From: Leifsonia soli
GTDB lineage: Bacteria; Actinomycetota; Actinomycetes; Actinomycetales; Microbacteriaceae
NCBI RefSeq assembly: GCF_013408745.1
Contig: NZ_JACCBJ010000001.1
Location: 3,100,001-3,164,000, forward strand
Direction of reading: 5' to 3'
DNA length: 64,000 bases
The notes below the pieces were generated by a model. It was not told where the DNA came from. It saw nothing but the letters and a program-made list of their open reading frames with translations, and ran no database searches. This document shows positions 7,263 through 15,222 of this stretch, piece by piece. A program made the translations under genes and the position numbers. Numbering within the stretch: position 1 is the first letter of the stretch; each line of letters starts with the position of its first letter.

Positions 7263-8717
7263 ATGAACAAGTACGTATCCAGAGGGATGTGGTTCACCCT
7301 CTGCGTCGGCGGCCTGTGGCTCGCCGGAACGGCCGCGGCCAACGCGGCCGAGGCTCCCAGCGACGGTGTCGCGAGCGGCGACCAGGCGGTCGTCGGCGTC
7401 ACGGTTCCTGTGTCCATCGCGGGCAACGGGATCTCGGTCCTCGGCGACTCGACCAGCACCGGCTCGACGGCAGCGGCCCCGGCCGCGCCGACGGCTCCGT
7501 CCGTCTCCATCTCGCCCGACGCGATCGGCGGGGTCCTCAGCGGTGACCAGGCGGCCGCCTCGGTCAGCGTGCCGGTGACGGTGGCGGGGAACGCGGTGAG
7601 CGTTCTCGGCGACACGACCAGCTCGGGGTCGGAATCGACGGCCGCGCCTGCTGCATCCGATCCGGCGGCGAGCGCGACCTCGGCCGGTGCCGATGGCGTC
7701 GCGTCCGGCATCCAGGCGCCCGTCGCCGTGGACGTCCCGGTGACCGCCGGCGGCAACGCCATCTCGGTCCTCGGCGACGCCGCCTCCACCGGCTCGTCGG
7801 CCACGGCGCCCGCCGCGGACTCCGGCTCGTCGGCCACGGCGTCCGGCTCCGGATCGGGGGGCGGACTGCTCTCCGACATCCAGGCTCCCATCGGGGCCGC
7901 CGTGCCGGTGACGGCGGGGGGCAACGCGATCTCGGTGATCGGCGACTCCCAGACCTCCGGCTCGGAGACCACGGCTCCTGCGGCGGGAACGGGCAGCACG
8001 GCGACCTCGGGTTCGGGGTCGGATGGTGGCCTGCTGTCGGGGGTTCAGGCTCCGATCGATGCTGCGGTTCCGGTGACCGCGGGCGGCAACGCTGTCTCGG
8101 TGGTCGGCGACTCGACCACGTCGGGTTCGGACGTGGCGGCTCCGGCTGCCGGGAACGGCACCACGGCGACCTCGGGTTCGGGTTCGGATGGTGGCCTCCT
8201 GTCGGGCGTTCAGGCTCCGATCGATGCCGCTGTTCCGGTGACCGCGGGCGGCAACGCCATCTCGGTGGTCGGTGACTCGACATCGACGGAATCCTCCGCC
8301 AGCGCTCCGGCTACCGGCGGCGGCGGCACGGATGGCGGCCTCGGGGTCGGCGGCATCGACCTCCCGGTCGGTGTGGATGTGCCGGTGACCGTCGGCGGCA
8401 ACGCGATCAGCGTCGTCGGCGACAGCACCACGACCGGCTCCACCACGACGCCGACGACTCCGACCGGCCCGACCGATCCGACCACCCCGACCACCCCGAC
8501 CACCCCGACGACGGGTGGCACCGGCGCCGGAACGGTGACGGCATCCGTGGGCGGGGCGATGTCCCTGGCCGCCGGCAGCGGGTCGGGAGCTGCAGTTCTC
8601 GCCTCCACCGGTTCCGACGAGCTGGGCCTGGGTGCCGTGGGTGCCCTGCTCGCCCTCCTCGGAGTGATGCTGGCGTTCGTGTCCGCCACCCGGACGCGCC
8701 GCCACCACACCCGGTGA
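7263..8717 (+). CDS. Chaplin-like seven-repeat surface protein with LASTG sorting signal
   Basis: A 484-residue exported protein. A signal peptide (residues 1-28, cut after ANA) is followed by seven repeats at about 35-68, 90-123, 145-178, 201-234, 256-289, 311-344 and 359-393. The consensus is G-x-[LA]-S-G-x-Q-A-x5-VPVT-x-GGN-A-[IV]-SV-[LVI]-GD. This matches the core of Streptomyces chaplins (GVLSG...VPV..V.GN.[IV]SV.G) but without their cysteine pair. A Thr-Pro linker (394-417) leads to LASTG (446-450), a hydrophobic helix and a basic tail, the layout of a class E (LAXTG) sortase substrate. The family match is my inference from motif comparison. No sortase gene is in this window. Confidence 0.7.
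   Translation: MNKYVSRGMWFTLCVGGLWLAGTAAANAAEAPSDGVASGDQAVVGVTVPVSIAGNGISVLGDSTSTGSTAAAPAAPTAPSVSISPDAIGGVLSGDQAAASVSVPVTVAGNAVSVLGDTTSSGSESTAAPAASDPAASATSAGADGVASGIQAPVAVDVPVTAGGNAISVLGDAASTGSSATAPAADSGSSATASGSGSGGGLLSDIQAPIGAAVPVTAGGNAISVIGDSQTSGSETTAPAAGTGSTATSGSGSDGGLLSGVQAPIDAAVPVTAGGNAVSVVGDSTTSGSDVAAPAAGNGTTATSGSGSDGGLLSGVQAPIDAAVPVTAGGNAISVVGDSTSTESSASAPATGGGGTDGGLGVGGIDLPVGVDVPVTVGGNAISVVGDSTTTGSTTTPTTPTGPTDPTTPTTPTTPTTGGTGAGTVTASVGGAMSLAAGSGSGAAVLASTGSDELGLGAVGALLALLGVMLAFVSATRTRRHHTR
7998..8281 (+). repeat. Near-identical tandem DNA duplication inside the chaplin-like gene
   Basis: About 118 bases beginning ACGGCGACCTCGGGTTCGGG at 7998 recur at 8163, an offset of 165 bases (55 codons). 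They encode repeats 5 and 6. They use more T-ending codons (GCT, GTT, GAT, GGT) than the other repeats, so the copies look like a recent in-frame duplication. Confidence 0.8.
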
Positions 8718-8746
8718 TCGACGCCCGCTGACCGCAGGTACGACGC

Positions 8747-8789
8747 TTCCCGGCACGACGACACTCCCCAGCCGTCGTCGTGCCGGGAA
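8747..8789. terminator. Strong bidirectional hairpin terminator
   Basis: A perfect 16-bp stem (8747-8762 with 8774-8789, arm TTCCCGGCACGACGAC) and an 11-base loop lie between the convergent chaplin-like gene and the RHH gene. No U-tract follows, as is usual in high-GC actinobacteria. Confidence 0.75.
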
Positions 8790-8828
8790 CTCGTCGTGTG
8801 CGGAAACAGTGGTGCGTGCCGTGCGGGG

Positions 8829-9113
8829 TCAGAACCCGATCGGTCGCCCGGGCGTCAGGGGATCGTCGTTGCCCACGAACGCCTTGCCCTCGTTGTAGGC
8901 GATCTCGCGACGCTCGACCTCGGCCAGCAGGGCCTTGTTCAGCATCTCCGACCAGCTGGAGTCGCGCTCGTCGAACGAGGTCTGACGGTAGGCGGCCCGC
9001 GCGCGGTTGCGCATGGCGTCGGTCAGATAGAAGGTCACCGTCGTGCGCTTCCTGACCCCCTGCTGTCCCGGAGCGGTCGCGTCGTCCACGGGGCCAGATG
9101 CGGAGGAGTTCAT
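8829..9113 (-). CDS. Orphan ParB/RHH-like centromere-binding-type protein
   Basis: A 94-residue protein with a flexible start, a strand-helix-helix core (RKRTTVTFYLTDAMRNRARA, then WSEMLNKALLAEVERREIAY) and the tail GKAFVGNDDPLTPGRPIG. This resembles the small ribbon-helix-helix proteins of the ParB centromere-binding type that often pair with ParA on actinobacterial plasmids or chromosomes. No parA is adjacent, so it stands alone here. The ATG has AGGTGAG upstream. The 137-base leader (9114-9250) is AT-richer than its surroundings and holds an inverted GGTCT/AGACC pair, which could be a self-operator. Confidence 0.55.
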   Translation of the reverse strand: MNSSASGPVDDATAPGQQGVRKRTTVTFYLTDAMRNRARAAYRQTSFDERDSSWSEMLNKALLAEVERREIAYNEGKAFVGNDDPLTPGRPIGF

Positions 9114-9250
9114 GTCTCACCTTTCGGCATATCCGATGTCGATGCTCGATTCCAGATACTAATCGGTCTACCCACGCGCAGACCACTGTCCACAGGTGTT
9201 ACGCATGCTTTAAATGCCCGAGTATGCAGGCATGGGGTCGCAAAACCCGA
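9114..9250. promoter_or_regulatory. AT-richer intergenic leader upstream of the RHH gene
   Basis: This 137-base gap contains ATTTAAAG, TAGTAT and TGGACA-like boxes on the minus strand, plus GGTCT-N8-AGACC. It probably holds the RHH promoter and perhaps a self-operator. No ORF is supported. Confidence 0.35.
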
Positions 9251-10291
9251 TCAGTGGGAGAGGCGCTCCACGATGGAGCCGAACAGCTCGGGACGCCGGG
9301 CGGCGGTCGGCACGATCCGCGGGCGGAAGCGCGAGCGCGCCGCAACGACCAGGGCCGAGGTGAGCACGCGGAAATCGCGCGTGGTCGTGCGCCAGGCCCG
9401 CTCGTACTGCTCCGTGCTCCCCATAGTCACCGCAGCGACGGCGGCCCGCGCCTGGGCGAAGCCGACGCGCATCCCCTCGCCGGTGAGGGCGTCCACATAG
9501 CCGGAGGCGTCGCCCGCCAGCAGCACACGCCCGGAGGCCCGCGACCGCGCCCGCTGGAGCAGGGGGCCCGCCCCGCGAGGGTCGGTCACCACGGCGGCGC
9601 CCTGCAGGCGCTCGGCGAGCTCCGGGATGCCGGCGATCACCTCATCCACATCGAGCGGCCGTGAGCCCAGCACGGCGACGCCGACCAGCTTCTCGTCGAC
9701 CGGGGTCACGTAGGCCTCGGCGCCGGCCGACCAGTGCACCTCCACCAGCGAGGTCCACGGCTCGACGGCGAAGTGCTTCCTCAGCCCGAACCTCCGCCGC
9801 GTGCCCGGCTGCGCGCGTCCGTCCAGCCGGAGCATCCGGCGGACCGGGGAGTGGAGGCCGTCGGCGGCGATCACCCACGGAGCGCGCAGGGTCTCGCCGT
9901 CGCTGAGGGTCAGCTCGACGCCGTCCGCATCCTGGCTGAGACCGGTGACCTTCGCGTGGATGCGGTGGGCGCCCAGCTCGGACGCCCGCTCGGCCAGCGC
10001 CTGATGCAGCACGGTGCGCCGCACGCCGCGGCCGGGGCGCTCCGCGAAGCGGTGCTCGACACGCGATCCCGCGTCGATGTACGCGACCCCGTCCAGCCGT
10101 CGTCCCGCCGGATCGACGCCGATCCGGTGCAGTGCGGCCAGCGCGCCCGGCATCAGGCCCTCGCCGCACGCCTTGTCGATCGGCCCGACCCGCGGCTCCA
10201 CCACGACGACCTCCAGGCCGTCCACACGGGCCTCGATGGCGCAGGCGAGCCCGATGGGTCCGCCCCCGACCACGACGACCTGAGCGTTCAT
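9251..10291 (-). CDS. FAD-dependent oxidoreductase (geranylgeranyl-reductase/hydroxylase type) of the phenolic-lipid cluster
   Basis: A 346-residue flavoprotein. It has an N-terminal dinucleotide-binding motif (VVVGGGPIGLACAIEA), the substrate-side segment CGEGLMPGALAAL typical of geranylgeranyl-reductase-like enzymes, and the second FAD motif GRVLLAGDASGYVDALTGEG. It is the last gene of a three-gene operon behind a type III PKS and a membrane methyltransferase; its ATG overlaps the methyltransferase stop by 4 bases. In Streptomyces srsABC the third gene is a flavoprotein that hydroxylates the PKS product. An equivalent tailoring oxidation is inferred here. Confidence 0.8.
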   Translation of the reverse strand: MNAQVVVVGGGPIGLACAIEARVDGLEVVVVEPRVGPIDKACGEGLMPGALAALHRIGVDPAGRRLDGVAYIDAGSRVEHRFAERPGRGVRRTVLHQALAERASELGAHRIHAKVTGLSQDADGVELTLSDGETLRAPWVIAADGLHSPVRRMLRLDGRAQPGTRRRFGLRKHFAVEPWTSLVEVHWSAGAEAYVTPVDEKLVGVAVLGSRPLDVDEVIAGIPELAERLQGAAVVTDPRGAGPLLQRARSRASGRVLLAGDASGYVDALTGEGMRVGFAQARAAVAAVTMGSTEQYERAWRTTTRDFRVLTSALVVAARSRFRPRIVPTAARRPELFGSIVERLSH

Positions 10292-10815
10292 GCGCGTGCG
10301 GGGGAAGCGAGTACGGTCGCGAGCGCCCGGTTCTCGCAGCGGATGCGCACGACGAGCAGCCAGGCGTTCAGCACGGTGAACACGAGAGCCGTGATCCAGG
10401 CCGTGTGGACGAGCGGAAGGGCGAACCCCTCGACGACAACGGCGACGTAGTTCGGGTGCTTCAGCCAGCGGTAGGGGCCGCCCGTCACGAGCGGCAGGTC
10501 GCGGACGACGATCACGCGCGTGTTCCAGCGGGGGCCGAGGGTGGCGATGCACCACCAGCGCAGCGCCTGGCTGGCCAGCACCAGCACCAGCATCGGCCAG
10601 CCGAGCCAGGGCAGGAAGGGCCGGCCGGCGAACCAGACCTCCGCCAGGCAGGCCAGCAGCAGCCCGGTGTGCAGGGCCACCATCGGCGGGAAGTGGCCTC
10701 TGCCGAACTCGACGCCACCCCGGGCGAACGACCACTTCGCGTTGCGGGTGGAGACCACCAGCTCGGCGATGCGTTCGGCGCCCGTCGCGAGGACGAGCAC
10801 GGTGTACCAGATCAC
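10288..10815 (-). CDS. Isoprenylcysteine carboxyl methyltransferase-family membrane methyltransferase
   Basis: A 175-residue membrane protein with about four to five helices and the ICMT-family C-terminal signature: PLVTGGPYRWLKHPNYVAV, then a helix and RIRCENRAL. Homologues next to type III PKS genes (SrsB, BpsB) O-methylate alkylresorcinols or alkylpyrones in the membrane using SAM. The GTG start overlaps the PKS stop as GTGA, and its own stop overlaps the start of the FAD gene. Methylation of the PKS product is therefore the likely role. Confidence 0.85.
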   Translation of the reverse strand: MIWYTVLVLATGAERIAELVVSTRNAKWSFARGGVEFGRGHFPPMVALHTGLLLACLAEVWFAGRPFLPWLGWPMLVLVLASQALRWWCIATLGPRWNTRVIVVRDLPLVTGGPYRWLKHPNYVAVVVEGFALPLVHTAWITALVFTVLNAWLLVVRIRCENRALATVLASPARA

Positions 10816-12002
10816 GGGACCGGGTCGATCATGGCGGCCGCGGGCAGCGCGGCGGGCGCGGTGGATGCGGCGGGGGCGGCGGGGTCGGCCGCCTCGACGG
10901 CGGCGGGCACGGCTGCGACGGAGTCGGCGCGGTTCGCCCCGTCCGCCCAGCGCAGGAGGACGAGCTCGCTCGTCACCCCCGGCCCGAGCGCGAACAGGAG
11001 TCCGACGGTCCCGGCGGGGTGCGCATCCAGCTGTTCGGCCAGCACGTGCAGCACCGCGGCCGAGGACAGGTTGCCGACGTTCGCCAGTGAGCGCCAGCTG
11101 GCGTCGAGCGCGCCGTCGGGGAGGTCGAGCGCCTGCGAGAACGCCTCGAGCACCTTGGGGCCTCCGGGATGCGCGGCCCACGCACCCACGTCGGACACCT
11201 CGAGGTCGTGGGCGGCGAGGATGCCGCGGGCGTCTCCGGCGAAGTTGCGCTCGATGACCTCGGGCACGCCGGCGCTCAGGACGATGCGGAATCCGGTGCC
11301 GCCGATGTCCCAGCCGATCACATCGGCGGTGTCGGGGTAGATGTGGCTGCGCGAGTCGACGACGTCGGGGCCGGCGAGGCCCAGCCGCTCGGCACGCCGG
11401 TCGCCGACCATGACCACGGCCGCGGCGCCGTCGCCGAACAGACCGCTCGCGACGATGTTCGCCATCGAGTCGTCGCTCGCCTGCACGGTCAGCGAACACA
11501 GCTCCACGGACAGCAGGATGGCGACCTCGTCCGGGTGGCCCGCGAGATAGTCGTTGACGCGGGCGATCCCGGCGGCGCCGGCGACGCATCCCAGCCCGAA
11601 GCTCGGGAGGCGCTTGACGTCGGTGCGCAGGCCCAGCCGCGACACCAGCTGTGCGTCGATGGAGGGTGCGGCGATGCCGGTCACCGAAGTGAAGAGCAGG
11701 AAGTCGACGTCGGCAGGGGCGAGACCGGCGGTGTCGAGCGCCGCCGTCACCGCGCGCTCGGCGAGGGTCGTGCCCTCGGCGATGAAGAAGTCGTTCGACT
11801 CCTGGAACGACGCCAGCGAGCTGTACCGCTCGAGGGGCATCACGAGACTGCGCGTCTGCACCCCGGAGGAGGCGTGGATGCGGCGCATCACCTGCTGCCT
11901 GGCGGGGTCCGACGTGATCATCGCGAGCAGCGCCGCGGTGATCTCCCCCTGGCTGTAGCTCCGGGCGGGGAGCACCGGGGCCACCGACACGATTCGGCTC
12001 AC
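10812..12002 (-). CDS. Type III polyketide synthase (chalcone/stilbene synthase family)
   Basis: A 396-residue type III PKS with the catalytic triad visible: Cys139 in SFGLGCVAGA, His278 in AAHPGG and Asn311 in NVGNLSSAAV. Such enzymes extend a fatty acyl starter with malonyl units to alkylpyrones or alkylresorcinols. The C-terminus carries an Ala/Pro-rich tail beyond the usual end. GTG at 12002 is preferred over an in-frame GTG at 12029 because TACGTT (12009-12014, minus strand) ends 6 bases before it, giving a leaderless start. The downstream methyltransferase and FAD genes make an srsABC-like phenolic-lipid cluster. Confidence 0.9.
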   Translation of the reverse strand: MSRIVSVAPVLPARSYSQGEITAALLAMITSDPARQQVMRRIHASSGVQTRSLVMPLERYSSLASFQESNDFFIAEGTTLAERAVTAALDTAGLAPADVDFLLFTSVTGIAAPSIDAQLVSRLGLRTDVKRLPSFGLGCVAGAAGIARVNDYLAGHPDEVAILLSVELCSLTVQASDDSMANIVASGLFGDGAAAVVMVGDRRAERLGLAGPDVVDSRSHIYPDTADVIGWDIGGTGFRIVLSAGVPEVIERNFAGDARGILAAHDLEVSDVGAWAAHPGGPKVLEAFSQALDLPDGALDASWRSLANVGNLSSAAVLHVLAEQLDAHPAGTVGLLFALGPGVTSELVLLRWADGANRADSVAAVPAAVEAADPAAPAASTAPAALPAAAMIDPVP

Positions 12003-12063
12003 ATGCGAAACGTACCACCCGCTCCGCACGCTGTGATCTGCGGGTGGCGGATACCCAGGAGGG

Positions 12064-12096
12064 GCGGCCGGGCGGTGGGGGAATCCGCCCGGCCGC
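12064..12096 (-). terminator. Hairpin terminator after the mannitol PTS operon
   Basis: A perfect 12-bp stem (GCGGCCGGGCGG with CCGCCCGGCCGC) and a 9-base loop lie just beyond the mtlD stop. It separates the PTS operon from the PKS operon, which is transcribed in the same direction. Confidence 0.75.
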
Positions 12097-12101
12097 AGCT
12101 C

Positions 12102-13274
12102 TCAGAGCGCCGCGTCCAGGCGCTCGCGCTGGGCCGCGGCGACCGTCTCCACGAGGGGGTCGTGGAGCGGTTCGCCTGGCCCGACGCCCATGACCTCTTC
12201 GACGATCGCGGCGGGCTCCGCCTCGTCCAGCAGCTTGAGGAGCTCGACGCTCTGGGTGTCCTCGGGCACGTCGAAACGCAGAGCGGCGCCGACGGCGGCG
12301 ATCAGGGCGGTGGGGATGCCGCCGACGTGCTCCGCGTAGTCGGACGCCGGGCCGATGAAGCGGTCGTTCCTGCCGAGCTTGCGGATCGGCTCGCGCCCGA
12401 CCCGGGTGACCTCGTCCACCAGGTAGGGGTTGGCGAACCGGTCGAGGATCTTCGCGCGGTAGGCGGCGAGCTCCTCCTCCGGCAGCCCGTGCTTCGCGGT
12501 CAGCGCCGCGGAGGTCTCGCGCAGGGCGGCCTCGACGGCCTCCCGTACGGCGGGGATCGCGATCGCCTCGCTGATCGTCGTCGCCCCCTCCAGGAAGCCC
12601 GTGTACGCGACCGTCGCGTGGCCCGTGTTGACCGTGAACAGCTTGCGCTCGATGTACGGGCCGAGCGAATCGACGAAGTGGGCGCCGGGGATCTCCGGCG
12701 CATGCCCGCCGAACGGCGAGCGGTCGACGACCCACTCGTAGAACGTCTCGACCGTGACGTCGATGCCGGCGTCCGCGGCCTGCGCCGGCACGATGCGGTC
12801 GACGGCAGTGTTCGCGAACACCGCGCGCGCGGCCAGCTCTTCGCGGGTGTCGTCGTCCGGGAGCCCGTCCATGAGCTCCGCCGCGAGCAGGTCGGAGGCG
12901 CCGATCGCGTTCTCGCACGCCATCACGGCGAGCCGCGGGGCGTCGTCCGACCGGGCTGCCAGGCCGCGGGCGATCACGGGGGCGACGAAACGGAGGATGC
13001 GCGGACCGACCGCCGTCGTCACCACGTCGGCGGAGGCGATCTCGGCGACCAGCGCGTCCTCGTCCGTCGCGCTGTTGATCGCTCGGAACCCGGTGACGGT
13101 CTTCGTCTCCGAGTCCTCACCCACCAGGTGCACCCGGTACGAGTCGGCCGCGGCGAGGGCGTCGATCAGCTCGGCGTTGACGTCCGCGAACACGACCTCG
13201 TACCCGGCTTCGTGGAGCAGGAGCCCCACGAAGCCGCGTCCGATGTTGCCCGCGCCGAAGTGGACGGCCTTCAC
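12102..13274 (-). CDS. mtlD: Mannitol-1-phosphate 5-dehydrogenase
   Basis: A 390-residue NAD-dependent enzyme that oxidises mannitol-1-phosphate to fructose-6-phosphate, linking mannitol uptake to glycolysis. It begins with the family's Rossmann motif [17 protein letters not shown]. It contains [17 protein letters not shown], the catalytic-site region with the conserved Lys, and [19 protein letters not shown] later. Length is normal. It is the last gene of the operon; its ATG overlaps the mtlF stop by 4 bases, and a strong hairpin follows the stop. Confidence 0.95.
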   Translation of the reverse strand: MKAVHFGAGNIGRGFVGLLLHEAGYEVVFADVNAELIDALAAADSYRVHLVGEDSETKTVTGFRAINSATDEDALVAEIASADVVTTAVGPRILRFVAPVIARGLAARSDDAPRLAVMACENAIGASDLLAAELMDGLPDDDTREELAARAVFANTAVDRIVPAQAADAGIDVTVETFYEWVVDRSPFGGHAPEIPGAHFVDSLGPYIERKLFTVNTGHATVAYTGFLEGATTISEAIAIPAVREAVEAALRETSAALTAKHGLPEEELAAYRAKILDRFANPYLVDEVTRVGREPIRKLGRNDRFIGPASDYAEHVGGIPTALIAAVGAALRFDVPEDTQSVELLKLLDEAEPAAIVEEVMGVGPGEPLHDPLVETVAAAQRERLDAAL

Positions 13275-13708
13275 TCGTTCACATCTCCCAGCAGCGCGAA
13301 CAGCGCGTCGGCGTCCGGGGCGTCGAGCAGCCGCTGCACGTCGTCCTCCTCCGAGAAGAGGATGGCGATCTTCGACAGGATCTCGAGGTGCTCGTTGTTC
13401 TGGCCGGCGATGCCGACCACGAACCGCACCTCCTCGCCGCCCCAGTCGAGCGGCGAGGAGTAGCGGAGGAAGGAGAGCGCGGACCGCTTGATCTCGTCCT
13501 TGGACTCGTTGGTGCCGTGCGGGATGGCCAGGCCGTTCCCCATGAAGGTGGAGACGGTGTTCTCGCGCTCCTGCATCGAGTCGACGTAACCCGGCTCGAC
13601 GGCGCCCGCTGCGACGAGCAGCGCACCCGCCTCCCGGATCGCGTCCTCCCGTGTGGTCGCGGTGCCCGCGGCCACGACGTTCGCCCGGTCGAGAATCGTG
13701 TCGGTCAT
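13271..13708 (-). CDS. mtlF: PTS mannitol-specific EIIA component
   Basis: A 145-residue EIIA protein of the mannitol/fructose family. The phosphorylated histidine is His64 in [13 protein letters not shown]. It takes the phosphate from HPr and passes it to the EIIB domain of MtlA. In this operon EIIA is a separate chain, as in other Gram-positive mtl systems. It overlaps mtlA upstream and mtlD downstream by 4 bases each, so the three are translationally coupled. Confidence 0.95.
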   Translation of the reverse strand: MTDTILDRANVVAAGTATTREDAIREAGALLVAAGAVEPGYVDSMQERENTVSTFMGNGLAIPHGTNESKDEIKRSALSFLRYSSPLDWGGEEVRFVVGIAGQNNEHLEILSKIAILFSEEDDVQRLLDAPDADALFALLGDVNE

Positions 13709-15222
13709 TTGCTGGCGTCCTCCGTGGTTCGCTGGTTCTTGACGAGGTCGACGACCTCGTCGTACTTGGGGCTGTTCATGAAGTTGTCGACCGAGACGTG
13801 GATCGAGTCGGGCGACTGGCCCTTGGCGCGGTCGGTCAGCTGCTGCTGGGTGATGACGAGGTCGGCCGTGCCGTCGAGGTTGCTGATCGCCTGGTTCGTG
13901 ACAGTGACCCCCTCCACTCCGGCCTTCTTCATCTTGTTGCGGAGGACCGATGCGCCCATGGCGCTCGAGCCCATGCCAGCGTCGCACGCGAACACGATGT
14001 TGCGCACCAGTCGATCGGTGGCGTCGCCCTGCGCGTCGCCGGTGTCGTGCTCGGCCTCGTCGACGAGGCTCCCCAGCACGGAGGACGACTTGCCCTTGTT
14101 GGCCTCGGTCTGGGCGACGGCGGCCGAGAGGTCGCCCGCGTTGCCCGCGAGGAGGTCGCGCTTGCGGCTCGACCGGAGCACGATCGCCGTGAACGTGAAC
14201 GAGACCGCGGCGGCCGCGACGATCGCCAGCGCGATGCCGAGCATGTCGGGCACGGGGGCTTGGGCGAAGATCGCGAACACCGATCCTGGAGCGGCCGGCG
14301 CCCGCAGACCCGTCTGGAAGGCGACGTTCACCGCGACGCCGGTCATACCGCCGAGGATGGCGCCGATGATGAGGATCGGCTTCATCAGCACGTACGGGAA
14401 GTAGATCTCGTGGATGCCGCCGAAGAACTGGATGATGAACGCGCCGGGAGCGGCCGCACGCGCCGCACCCAGGCCGAAGATCGCCCAGGCGAGCAGGATG
14501 CCGGCACCGGGGCCGGGGTTCGTCTCGATGAGGAACAGGATCGACTTCCCGGCCTGCTGCGACTCGAGAGTACCGATCGGGGTGAACACGCCGTGGTTGA
14601 TCGCGTTGTTGAGGAACAGCACCTTGCCCGGCTCGACCAGGATGCTGACCAGCGGGAGGAGGTGGACAGACACGAGCCAGTCGACTCCGGCTTCCAGCGC
14701 CTTGCTCAGCCCCTGCACCAGGGGCGCGATGCCGAAGAAGGCGCCGATCGCCAGGAGGAAGCCGAGGATTCCGGCGGAGAAGTTGTTGACGAGCATCTCG
14801 AAGCCCGCCTTGATCTTCCCTTCCCAGATGCGGTCGATGACCTTCATCAGGTAGCCGCCGAGCGGGCCCATGATCATCGCCCCGATGAACATCGGGATGT
14901 CGGTGCCGACGATGACACCCATGGCCGCGATGGTGCCAACGACGCCGCCGCGTACGCCGTAGACCAGGCGACCGCCGGTGTTGGCGAGGAGAAGGGGGAG
15001 CAGGTAGGTGATCATCGGGCCGACGAGGCTGGCGATGTCCTTGTTGGGGAACGGTCCCTTTTCGATGAAGAGCGCCGTGACGATGCCCCACGCGATGAAT
15101 GCCGCGATGTTCGGCATGACCATGTTCGAGAGGAACGTGCCGAAGCGCTGCACGTGGACGCGCGCTCCTGCGGACTTCTTGGGGGCCGACGCCGTCGTCG
15201 ACGTCTGTGTCGCCGATGTCAT
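13705..15222 (-). CDS. mtlA: PTS mannitol-specific EIICB component
   Basis: A 505-residue mannitol permease. The membrane EIIC part has the signature [15 protein letters not shown] and the upstream [13 protein letters not shown]. The C-terminal EIIB domain has its phosphocysteine in [16 protein letters not shown]. It imports mannitol and phosphorylates it to mannitol-1-phosphate. There is no fused EIIA, which is provided by mtlF. The ATG at 15222 has GAGGCACC upstream and overlaps the ptsI stop by 4 bases. The N-terminal 25 residues are a Thr/Ser/Ala-rich extension. Confidence 0.95.
   Translation of the reverse strand: MTSATQTSTTASAPKKSAGARVHVQRFGTFLSNMVMPNIAAFIAWGIVTALFIEKGPFPNKDIASLVGPMITYLLPLLLANTGGRLVYGVRGGVVGTIAAMGVIVGTDIPMFIGAMIMGPLGGYLMKVIDRIWEGKIKAGFEMLVNNFSAGILGFLLAIGAFFGIAPLVQGLSKALEAGVDWLVSVHLLPLVSILVEPGKVLFLNNAINHGVFTPIGTLESQQAGKSILFLIETNPGPGAGILLAWAIFGLGAARAAAPGAFIIQFFGGIHEIYFPYVLMKPILIIGAILGGMTGVAVNVAFQTGLRAPAAPGSVFAIFAQAPVPDMLGIALAIVAAAAVSFTFTAIVLRSSRKRDLLAGNAGDLSAAVAQTEANKGKSSSVLGSLVDEAEHDTGDAQGDATDRLVRNIVFACDAGMGSSAMGASVLRNKMKKAGVEGVTVTNQAISNLDGTADLVITQQQLTDRAKGQSPDSIHVSVDNFMNSPKYDEVVDLVKNQRTTEDASK

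Noticed and set aside
7365..8441. CRISPR-like regularly spaced repeats
   Set aside because: The repeats are in-frame protein repeats with a 165-base period, no spacers of uniform length and no cas genes.
8481..8507. ACCACCCCG x3 microsatellite as a separate repeat element
   Set aside because: It encodes the Thr-Pro wall-spanning linker of the LASTG protein and is explained by that.
6351..8756. Very long open frame (about 800 codons) on the minus strand across the surface-protein genes
   Set aside because: It is antisense to two genes with signal peptides and repeats, and its translation is Arg/Gly-rich without domains. It is a GC-rich shadow frame.
11169..13463. Long plus-strand open frame over PKS, mtlD and mtlF
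   Set aside because: It is antisense to three well-recognised overlapping genes and has no motifs of its own.
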